NCBI RefSeq assembly: GCF_029227915.1
Contig: NC_079886.1
Span: 1 to 64,000 of the forward strand
DNA from: Hydractinia symbiolongicarpus
Lineage: Eukaryota > Cnidaria > Hydrozoa > Anthoathecata > Hydractiniidae
Length of the DNA: 64,000 nt
Direction: 5' to 3'
Made by a program: the position numbers and the translations under genes
Notes under the pieces: generated by a model
Told to the model about the DNA's origin: nothing
Databases searched by the model: none
Seen by the model: only the letters and a program-made list of their open reading frames with translations
Shown: positions 54,101 through 64,000 of the stretch, in pieces
How the letters are laid out: each line of letters begins with the position of its first letter
Position numbering within the stretch: position 1 is the stretch's first letter

Positions 54101-54580
54101 CCCGTTTGAGTTACAACAGTTGGGTCACATTTTTGTACCAACATGTATTTAGCAATATTTTTCTGATATTACTAGGTTGCAACGCTTTTTACAGTGAAAC
54201 GATTGACTGTGGGAATTAATTGAACTGATTTTGGACTTTAATTTTATAAATGTGATAATTGAGACAACTGGACTCCAAGAAATAACAATGTTCTGAATTT
54301 GACATGATTGCTAGAATTCAGCGATTACACTGGGCGCTGTGGTAGCGCTTTATTTACAAATTTAGATAAATAATTCATTCTTTACTGTGGAAACAATCCT
54401 AGCCGCTAGCGCGCGTTTAAGAGATAGAAACAGTTTCAAAAACTACATTTCATTGACTTTCTAACGATGTCAGCCCGTTTGAGTTACAACAGTTGGGTCA
54501 CATTTTTGTACCAACATGTATTTAGCGATATTTTTCTGATATTACTAGGTTGCAACGCTTTTTACAGTGAAACGATTGAC
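51180..54580 (+). repeat. First, truncated copy of block C proximal sequence
   Basis: It matches block C at offset 21010 (the GCGATG...GATATCATT marker, with TGTATTTAGC at 30541 and 51551), then 20637 after one monomer is lost near 53.64 kb (ACGATTAACT at 33191 and 53828). It ends in a hybrid monomer at about 54560-54590: the left part is of the TTTTTACAGTG type and the right part of the GGCACTTAATTG type. The crossover lies in the shared AACGATTGACTGTGG. Confidence 0.8.
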
Positions 54581-57500
54581 TGTGGCACTTAATTGAACTG
54601 ATTTTGGACTGTGACCTTACAAGTGTGATGATTGAGACAATTGGACTCCATGATATAACATTCTTCTTAAATTGGCATGATTGCCGGAACTCAGCGATTA
54701 AGCTGGGCACTGTGGTAGCGCTTCAATTAAAAATGTAGATATATAAGTCATTTTATACTGTGGGACAAATCCTAGTCGCTTTCGCACGCCGAGGAAATTG
54801 AGACAGTTTTAAAAACTACATTTCATTGACTTTCTAACAGTATCAGTCCGTTTCAGTTGCAACGGTTGCGTCACATATTCGTACCAACATGTATTTAGCG
54901 ATATTTTTGTGATATTACTAGGTTGCATCGCTTTTAACAGTGAAACGATTGACTGTAAGACTTAATTGAACTGATTTTGGACTGTGACCTTACAAGTGTG
55001 ATGAATGAGACAATTGGACTCCATGCAATAACATTCTTCTTAAATTGGCATGATTGACGGAACTCAGCGATTACACTGGGCTCTGTGGTATCGCTTCATT
55101 TAATAATGTAGATAAATAAGTCACTTTTTACTGTGGGTCCAATCCTAGCCGTTATCGCACGCTGAAGAAATTGAGATAGTTTTAAAAACTACATTTCATT
55201 GACTTTTTAACTGTATCAGTCCGTTTCTGTTACAACGGTTGCGTCACATATGCGTACCAACATGTATTTAGCGATGTTTTTCTGATATCATTAGGTTGTA
55301 TCGCTTTTAACAGTGAAACGATTGACTGTAGGACTTAATTGAACTGATTTTGGACTTTAACTTTATAAATGTGATAATTGAGACAATTGGACTCCAAGAA
55401 ATAACAATGTTCTGAATTTGACATGATTGCTAGAACTCAGCAATTACACTGGGCGCTGTGGTAGCGCTTCATTTAAAAATGCACATAAATAAGTCATTTT
55501 TTACTGTAGAACCAATCCTAGCCGTTAACGCACGCTGTAGAAATAGAGACAGTTTCAATAACTACATTTCGTTGACTTTCTAACGGTATCAGTCCGCTTC
55601 AGTTACAACGGTTGCGTCACATATTCGTATAAACATGTATTTAGCGATATTTTTCTGATATTATTAGGTTGCATCGCTTTTAACAGTGAAACGATTGACT
55701 GTAGGACTTACTTGAACTGATTTTGGACTTTAACTTTATAAATGTGATAATTGAGAAAATTGGACTCCAAGAAATAACAATGTTCTGAATTTGACATGAT
55801 TGCTAGAACTCAGCGATTACACTGGGCGCTGTGGTAGTGCTTCATTTAAAAATGCACATAAATAAGACATTTTTTACTGTAGGACCAATCCTAGCCGTTA
55901 TTGCACGCTGAAGAGAGTTTCAAAAACTACATTTCATTGACTTTCCAACAGTATCAGTCCGTTTCAGTTACAACGGTTGCGTCACATATGCGTACCAACA
56001 TGTATTTATCGATATTTTTCTGATATTACTAGGTTGTATCGCTTTTAAAAGTGAAACGATTGACAGTGGCACTTAATTGAACTGATTTTGGACTGTGACC
56101 TTACAAGTGTGATGATTGAGACAATTGGACTCCATGCAATAACATTCTTCTTAAATTGGCATGATTGACGGAACTCAGCGATTACACTGGGCTCTGTGGT
56201 ATCGCTTCATTTAATAATGTAGATAAATAAGTCAATTTTTACTGTGGGTCCAATCCTAGCCGTTATCGCACGCTGAAGAAATTGAGATAGTTTTAAAAAC
56301 TACATTTCATTGACTTTCTAACTGTATCAGTCCGTTTCTGTTACAACGGTTGCGTCACATATGCGTACCAACATGTGTTTAGCGATGTTTTTCTGATATC
56401 ATTAGGTTGTATCGCTTTTAAAAGTGAAACGATTGACTGTAGGACTTAATTAAACTGATTTTGGACTTAAACTTTATAAATGTGATAATTGAGACAATTG
56501 GACTCCATGCAATAACATTCTTCTTAAATTGGCATGATTGAGGAAACTCAGCGATTACACTGGGCGCTGTGGTATCGCTTCATTTAATAATGTAGATAAA
56601 TAAGTCACTTTTTACTGTGGATCCAATCCTAGCTGTTATCGCACGCTGAAGAAATTGAGACAGTTTCAAAAACTACATTTCATTGACTTTCTAACGTTAT
56701 CAGTCCGTTTGAGTTACAACAGTTGGGTCACATTTTCGTACCAACATGTAATTAGCGATATTTTTCTGATTTTACTAGGTTGCATCGCTTTTAACAGTGA
56801 AACGATTGAGTATGGGACTTAATTGAACTGATTTTGGACTGTGACCTGACAAATGTGATGAATGAGACAATTGGACTCCAAGAAATAACAATGTTCTGAA
56901 TTTGACATGATTGCTAGAACTCGGCGATTACACTGGGCGCTGTGGTAGTGCTTCATTTAAAAATGCACATAAATAAGTCATTTTTTACTGTAGGACCAAT
57001 CCTAGCCGTTATCGCACGCTGAAGAGAGTTTCAAAAACTACATTTCATTGTTTTTCTAACAGTATCAGTCCGTTTCAGTTGCAACGGTTGCGTCACATAT
57101 TCGTACCAACATGTATTTAGCGATATTTTTCTGATATTACTAGGTTGCATCGCCTTTAACAATGAAACGATTGACTGTTGGACTTACTTGAACTGATTTT
57201 GGACTTTAACTTTTTAAATGTGAAAATTGAGACAATTGGACTCCATGCGATCACATTCTTCTTAAATTGGCATGATTGACGGAGCTCAGCGATTACACTG
57301 GGCGCTGTGGTAGCGCTTCATTTAAAAATGTAGATATGTAAGTCATTTTTTACTGTGGGACCAATCCTAGCCGTCATCGCACGCTGAAGAAATTGAGACA
57401 GTTTCAAAAACTACATTTCAATGCCTTTCTAACGGTGTCAGCCCGTTTTAGTTACAACAGTTGGGTCACATTTTCGTACCAACATATATTTAGCGATATT

Positions 57501-60500
57501 TTTCTGATATTACTAGGTTGCATCGCTTTTAACAGTGAAACGATTGACTGTGGGACTTAATTAAATTGATTTTGGACTGTGACCTTACAAATGTGATGAA
57601 TGAGACAATTGGACTCCATGCAATGACATTCTACTTAAATTGGCATGATTGACGGAACTGAGCGATTACACTGGGCGCTGTGGTAGCGCTTCATTTAAAA
57701 ATGTAGATATATAAGTCATTTTTTACTGTGGGACCAATCCTAGCCGTTATCGCACGCTGAAGAAATTGAGACAGTTTCAAAAACTACATTTCAATGCCTT
57801 TCTAACGGTGTCAGCCCGTTTGAGTTACAACAGTTGGGTCACATTTTCGTACCAACATATATTTAGCGATATTTTTCTGATATTACTAGGTTGCATCGCT
57901 TTTAACAGTGAAACGATTGACTGTGGGACTTAATTAAACTGATTTTGGACTCTGACCTTACAAATGTGATGAATGAGACAATTGGACTCCATGCAATGAC
58001 ATTCTACTTAAATTGGCATGATTGACGGAACTGAGCGATTACACTGGGCGCTGTGGTAGCGCTTCATTTAAAAATGTAGATATATAAGTCATTTTTTACT
58101 GTGGGACCAATCCTAGCCGTTATCGCACGCTGAAGAAATTGAGACAGTTTCAAAAATTACATTTCATTGACTTTCTAACGGTATCAGTCCGTTTCTGTTA
58201 CAACGGTTGCGTTACATTGTCGTACCAACATGTGTTTAGCGATATTTTTCTGATATTACCAAGTTGTATCGCTTTTAACAGTGAAACGATTAACTGTGGG
58301 ACTTACTTGAACTGATTTTGGACTTTAATTTTATAAATGTGATAATTGAGACAATTGGACTCCAAGAAATAACAATGTTCTGAATTTGACATGATTGCTA
58401 GAATTCAGTGATTACACTGGGCGCTGTGGTAGCGCCTTATTTACAAATTTAGATAAATAATTCATTCTTTACTGTGGAAACAATCCTAGCCGCTAGCGCG
58501 CTTAAGAGATAGAAACAGTTTCAAAAACTACACTTCATTGACTTTCTAACGATGTCAGCCCGTTTGAGTTACAACAGTTGGGTCACATTTTTGTACCAAC
58601 ATGTATTTAGCGATATTTTTCTGATATTACTAGGTTGCAACGCTTTTTACAGTGAAACGATTGACTGTGGGAATTAATTGAACTGATTTTGGACTTTAAT
58701 TTTATAAATGTGATAATTGAGACAACTGGACTCCAAGAAATAACAATGTTCTGAATTTGACATGATTGCTAGAATTCAGCGATTACACTGGGCGCTGTGG
58801 TAGCGCTTTATTTACAAATTTAGATAAATAATTCATTCTTTACTGTGGAAACAATCCTAGCCGCTAGCGCGCGTTTAAGAGATAGAAACAGTTTCAAAAA
58901 CTACACTTCATTGACTTTCTAACGATGTCAGCCCGTTTGAGTTACAACAGTTGGGTCACATTTTTGTACCAACATGTATTTAGCGATATTTTTCTGATAT
59001 TACTAGGTTGCAACGCTTTTCACAGTGAAACGATTGACTGTGGGAATTAATTGAACTGATTTTGGACTGTGACCTTACAAGTGTGATGAATGAGACAATT
59101 GGACTCCATGATATAACATTATTCTTAAATTGGCATGATTGCCGGAACTCAGCGATTAAGCTGGGCACTGTGGTAGCGCTTCAATTAAAAACGTAGATAT
59201 ATAAGTCATTTTTTACTGTGGGAAAAAATCCTAGCCGCTATCGCACGCCGGGGAAATTGAGACAGTTTCAAAAACTACATTTCATTGACTTTCTAACGGT
59301 ATCAGTCTGTTTTAGTTACAACAGTTGGGTCACATTTTCGTACCAACATGTAATTACCGATATTTTTCTGATTTTACTAGGTTGCATCGCTTTTAACAGT
59401 GAAACGATTGAGTATGGGACTTAATTGAACTGATTTTGGACTGTGACCTGACAAATGTGATGAATGAGACAATTGGACTCCAAGAAATAACAATGTTCTG
59501 AATTTGACATGATTGCTAGAACTCGGCGATTACATTGAGCGCTGTGGTAGCGCTTCATTTAAGAATGCACATAAATAAGTCATTTTTTACTGTAGGACCA
59601 ATCCTAGCCGTTATCGCACGCTGAAGAGAGTTTCAAAAACTACATTTCATTGCCTTTCTAACGGTAACAACCCGTTTGAGTTACAACAGTTGGGTCACAT
59701 TTTCGTACCATCATATATTTAGCGATATTTTTCTGATATTACTAGGTTGCATCGCTTTTAACAGTGAAACGATTGACTGTGGGACTTAATTAAACTGATT
59801 TTGGACTGTGACCTTACAAATGTGATGAATGAGACAATTGGACTCCATGCAATGACATTCTACTTAAATTGGCATGATTGACGGAACTGAGCGATTACAC
59901 TGGCCGCTGTGGTAGCGCTTCATTTAAAAATGTAGATATATAAGTCATTTTTTACTGTGGGACCAATCCTAGCCGTTATCGCACGCTGAAGAAATTGAGA
60001 CAGTTTCAAAAACTACATTTCAATGACTTTCTAACGGTATCAGTCCGTTTCTGTTACAACGGTTGCGTTACATTGTCGTACCAACATGTGTTTAGCGATA
60101 TTTTTCTGATATTATCAGGTTGTATCGCTTTTAACAGTGAAACGATTGACTGTGGGACTTACTTGAACTGATTTTGGACTTTAATTTTGTAAATGTGATA
60201 ATTGAGACAATTGGACTCCATGCGATCACATTCTTCTTAAATTGGCATTATTGACGGAACTCAGCGATTACACTGGGCGCTGTGGTGGTGCTTCATTTAA
60301 AAATGTAGATATGTAAGTCATTTTTTACTGTGGGACCAATCCTAGCCGTCATCGCACGCTGAAGAAATTGAGACAGTTTCAAAAACTACATTTCATTGCC
60401 TTCCTAACGGTGTCAGCCCGTTTGAGTTACAACAGTTGGGTCACATTTTCGTACCAACATATATTTAGCGATATTTTTCTGATATTACTAGGTTGCATCG

Positions 60501-63500
60501 CTTTTAACAGTGAAACGATTGACTGTGGGACTTAATTAAACTGATTTTGGACTTTAATTTTATAAATGTGATAATTGAGACATTTGGACTCTATGCAATG
60601 AAAGTCTTCTTAAATTGGCATGATTAACGGAACTCAGCGATTACACTGGGCGCTGTGGTAGCGCTTCATTTAAAAATGTAGATATATAAGTCATTTTTTA
60701 CTGTGGGACCAATCCTAGCCGTTATCGCACGCTGAAGAAATTGAGACAGTTTCAAAAACTACATTTCATTGACTTTCTAACGGTATCAGTCAGTTTCTGT
60801 TACAACGGTTGCGTTACATTGTCGTACCAACATGTGTTTAGCGATATTTTTCTGATATTACCAGGTTGTATCGCTTTTAACAGTGAAACGATTGACTGTG
60901 GGACTTACTTGAACTGATTTTGGACTTTAATTTTATAAATGTGATAATTGAGACATTTGGACTCTATGCAATAAAAGTCTTCTTAAATTGGCATGATTAA
61001 CGGAACTCAGCGATTACACTGGGCGCTGTGGTAGCGCTTCATTTAAAAATGTAGATATATAAGTCATTTTTTACTGTGGGACAAATCTTAGCCGTAATCG
61101 CACGCTGAAGAAATTGAGACAGTTTCAAAAACTACATTTCATTGACTTTCTATCGGTATCAGTCCGTTTCTGTTACAACGGTTGCGTCACATATTCGTAC
61201 TAACATGTGTTTAGCGATATTTTTCTGATATTACTAGGTTGTATCGCTTTTAACAGTAAAACGATTGACAGTGGCACTTAATTGAACTGATTTTGGACTT
61301 TAACTTGATAAATGCAATAATTGAAACAATTGGACTCCAAGGTATAACATTATTTTGAACTTGGCATGATTGCTAGAACTCAGCGATTACACTGGGCGCT
61401 GTGGTAGCGCTTTATTTACAAATTTAGATAAATAAGTCATTCTTTACTGTGGAAACAATCCTAGCCACTAGCGCGCTTAAGAAATAGAGACAGTTTCAAA
61501 AACTACATTTCGTTGACTTTCTAACGGTATCAGTCCGCTTCCGTTACAACGGTTGCGTCATATATTCGTACCAACATGTAGTTAGCGATATTTTTCTGAT
61601 ATTACTAGGTTGCATCGCTTTTAACAGTGAAACGATTGACTGTGGGACTTACTTGAACTGATTTTGGACTGTGACCTTACAAATGTGATGAATGAGACAA
61701 TTGGACTCCATGAAATAACATTCTTCTTAAATTGGCATGATTGCCGGAACTCAGCGATTACACTGGGCGCTGTGGTAGCGCTTTAATTAAAAATTTAAAA
61801 TAATAAGTCATTTTTTACTGTGGGAACAATCCTAGCCGTTATCGCACGCTGAAGAGAGTTTCAAAAACTACACTTCATTAACTTTCTAACGATGTCAGCC
61901 CGTTTGAGTTTCAACAGTTGGGTCACATTTTTGTACCAACATGTATTTAGCGATATTTTTCTGATATTACTAGGTTGCAACGCTTTTTACAGTGAAACGA
62001 TTGACTGTGGGAATTAATTGAACTGATTTTGGACTGTGACCTTACAAGTTTGATGAATGAGACAATTGGACTCCATGATATAACATTCTTCTTAAATTGA
62101 CATGATTGCCGGAACTCAGCGATTAAGCTGGCACTGTGGTAGCGCTTCAATTAAAAACGTAGATATATAAGTCATTTTTTACTGTGGGAAAAATCCTAGC
62201 CGCTATCGCACGCCGAGGAAATTGAGACAGTTTCAAAAACTACATTTCATTGACTTTCTAACGGTATCAGTCTGGTTGAGTTACAACAGTTGGGTCACAT
62301 TTTCGTACCAACATGTATTCAGCGATATTTTTCTGATTTTACTAGGTTACAACGCTTTTTACAGTGAAACGATTGACTGTGGGAATTAATTGAACTGATT
62401 TTGAACTGTGACCTTACAAGTGTGATGAGTGAGACAATTGGACTCCATGATATAACATTCTTCTTAAATTGGCATGATTGCCGGAACTCAGCAATTACAC
62501 TGGGCGCTGTGGTAGCGCTTCATTTAAAAATGTAGATATATAAGTCATTTTTTTACTGTGGGACAAATCTTAGCCGTAATCGCACGCTGAAGAAATTGAG
62601 ACAGTTTTAAAAACTACATTTCATTGACTTTCTAAAGGTATCAGTCCGTTTCTGTTACAACGGTTGCGTCACATTTACGTACCAACATGTATTTAGCGGT
62701 ATTTTTCTGATATTACTAGGTTGCATCGCTTTTAACAGTGAAACGATTGAGTATGGGACTTAATTGAACTGATTTTGGACTGTGACCTGACAAATGTGAT
62801 GAATGAGACAATTGGACTCCAAGAAATAACAATGTTCTGAATTTGACATGATTGCTAGAACTCGGCGATTACACTGGGCGCTGTGGTAGCGCTTCATTTA
62901 AAAATGCACATAAATAAGTCATTTTTTACTGTAGGACCAATCCTAGCCGTTATCGCACGCTGCAGAGAGTTTCAAAAACTACATTTCATTGACTTTCTAA
63001 CAGTATCAGTCCGTTTCAGTTGCAACGGTTGCGTCACATATTCGTACCAACATGTATTTAGCGATATTTTTCTGATTTTACTAGGTTGCATCGCCTTTAA
63101 CAATGAAACGATTGACTGTTGGACTTACTTGAACTGATTTTGGACTTTAACTTTATAATTGTGATAATTGAGACAATTGGACTCCATGCGATCACATTCT
63201 TCTTAAATTGGCATGATTGACGGAACTCAGCGATTACACTGGGCGCTGTGGTAGCGCTTCATTTAAAAATGCACATAAATAAGTCATTTTTTACTGTAGG
63301 ACCAATCCTAGCCGTTATCGCACGCTGAAGAGAGTTTCAAAAACTACATTTCATTGACTTTCTAACAGTATCAGTCCGTTTCAGTTGCAACGGTTGCGTC
63401 ACATATTCGTACCAACATGTATTTAGCGATATTTTTCTGATATTACTAGGTTGCATCGCCTTTAACAATGAAACGATTGACTGTTGGACTTACTTGAACT

Positions 63501-64000
63501 GATTTTGGACTTTAACTTTTTAAATGTGATAATTGAGACAATTGGACTCCATGCGATCACATTCTTCTTAAATTGGCATGATTGACGGAGCTCAGCGATT
63601 ACACTGGGCGCTGTGGTAGCGCTTCATTTAAAAATGTAGATATGTAAGTCATTTTTTACTGTGGGACCAATCCTAGCCGTCATCGCACGCTGAAGAAATT
63701 GAGACAGTTTCAAAAACTACATTTCAATGCCTTTCTAACGGTGTCAGCCCGTTTGAGTTACAACAGTTGGGTCACATATTCGTACCAACATGTATTTAGC
63801 GATATTTTTCTGATATTACTAGGTTGCATCGCTTTTAACACTGAAACGATTGACTGTGGGACTTACTTGAACTGATTCAGGACTTTAACTTTATAAATAT
63901 GATAATTGAGACAATTGGACTCCATGCAATGACGTTCTACTTAAATTGGCATGATTGACGGAACTGAGCGATTACACTGGGCGCTGTGGTAGCGCTTCAT
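54580..64000 (+). repeat. Second, longer copy of block C sequence
   Basis: It restarts with the same monomer series as block C near 30.23 kb and retains the GTGATATTACTAGG monomer (about 54909) that both palindrome right arms lost in different ways. Offsets to block C are 24722 near the start and 25095 after an extra monomer at 57.8 kb. The spacing to the first copy is about 3712 bp (10 monomers; 51551 to 55263), later 4458 bp (53828 to 58286). Confidence 0.8.
57420..58165 (+). repeat. Tandem duplication of one monomer, 373 bp
   Basis: ATGCCTTTCTAACGGTGTC is at 57421 and 57794, exactly 373 bp apart, with the same CATGCAATGACATTCTAC segment in both copies. Block C has a single copy near 32.7-33.0 kb. 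It is a clear example of gain of one unit, with few differences between the two copies (CCCGTTTTAG against CCCGTTTGAG, TTAAATTG against TTAAACTG). Confidence 0.82.

Larger units (their letters stand above)
1..64000. repeat. Satellite DNA array, ~373-bp monomer, whole window
   Basis: The same ~373-bp unit repeats head to tail from the first to the last base, in forward or reverse orientation. Spacing between successive TTGAACTG anchors at the left end is 371, 373, 365, 373, 373, 373, 373 and 373 bp (anchors at 38, 409, 782, 1147, 1520, 1893, 2266, 2639 and 3012). Monomers differ by substitutions, an 8-bp deletion and 1-2-bp indels. One hand-counted copy is about 37% GC with about 15 CpG. No gene, RNA gene, transposon or unrelated spacer was seen. 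By analogy such arrays sit in centromeric or pericentromeric heterochromatin; nothing in the window proves the location. I do not recognise the family by name. Confidence 0.97.
51180..64000 (+). repeat. Polarity block E, forward monomers (~34 copies)
   Basis: A forward array continuing past the right window edge. It contains two successive versions of the block C sequence: a truncated one (51180 to about 54580) and a longer one (about 54580-64000). Near the end, 63.10-63.47 kb repeats a CAATGAAACGATTGACTG monomer at 365-bp spacing. From about 63.75 kb the GAACTGATTCAGGA variant matches 38.7 kb of block C at offset 25087. No gene was seen. Confidence 0.9.

Noticed and set aside
1822-63137. About 21 open frames of 62-84 codons on both strands with near-identical proteins (for example at 16596-16784, 19306-19560, 34123-34329, 62883-63137)
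   Set aside because: They fall into a few frames at fixed positions of the monomer and appear wherever a copy happens to lack a stop. Most copies are broken by stops or 8-bp shifts. No ribosome-binding or promoter context, domain or codon bias supports coding.
1-64000. CRISPR array
   Set aside because: The repeated unit is the whole ~373 bp with no short repeat alternating with unique spacers.
1-64000. Transposon with terminal inverted repeats, suggested by inverted copies
   Set aside because: The inverted segments are satellite monomers on both sides of each switch. There is no transposase frame, no target-site duplication and no unique internal region.
1-64000. CENP-B box
   Set aside because: Candidate stretches such as TTTCGTTGACTTTC and AACTCAAACGGGC match only half of the NTTCGNNNNANNCGGGN pattern at the wrong spacing.
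1-64000. Assignment to the Tribolium ~360-bp satellite family
   Set aside because: Monomer length and polarity switching are similar, but I cannot match the sequence from memory and its AT content is lower than I recall for that family.

Overview
The window holds no recognisable gene. All 64 kb is one satellite DNA array: roughly 172 tandem copies of a ~373-bp AT-rich monomer (about 37% GC, hand-counted on one copy; copies with an 8-bp deletion are 365 bp). Every stretch I read aligns to this monomer. I saw no transposon, rRNA, tRNA, telomere repeat or unrelated single-copy DNA. The longest open frames (62-84 codons) recur at the same place in the monomer on both strands and are chance frames multiplied by the repeat.

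This points to a eukaryotic heterochromatic array, centromeric or pericentromeric by analogy. CpG is not depleted (about 15 CpG in a 373-bp copy against ~12-13 expected from its base composition). That argues against long residence in a heavily CpG-methylated germline and would suit an insect or other invertebrate. Satellites of similar monomer length with polarity switches are known in beetles such as Tribolium, but I do not recognise this sequence as any named family, so the species is left open.

Layout: five blocks of alternating polarity. Block A (1-3307) is forward, block B (3304-30146) reverse, block C (30147-40127) forward, block D (40124-51179) reverse and block E (51180-64000) forward. 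The four switch points are of two kinds. The forward-to-reverse switches at 3304-3307 and 40124-40127 join through 4-bp microhomologies (CCAA, GACT). The reverse-to-forward switches at 30147-30169 and 51157-51179 are near-perfect palindromes with a 23-bp spacer, and the two spacers are exact reverse complements of each other.

Inside the blocks, monomers form higher-order repeats with local periods of 365/373 (1-mer), 746 (2-mer), 1119 (3-mer), 1484 (4-mer), about 1857 (5-mer), 2222 (6-mer), 3339 (9-mer) and about 3712 bp (10-mer). Long-range copies overlay these. Positions 17221-24127 are mirrored, colinear at every marker checked, by 33222-40128. Block D repeats block B in direct orientation at offsets of 21.0-21.7 kb. 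Block E repeats block C at 20.6-25.1 kb. The region therefore looks like a large palindromic unit that was duplicated and then edited by unequal exchange in whole-monomer steps. I found no new enzymatic or defence system. The most interesting signal is the architecture of inversions and the flipped palindrome spacer. All identities were read by eye, and assembly artefacts cannot be excluded for the longest near-identical copies.
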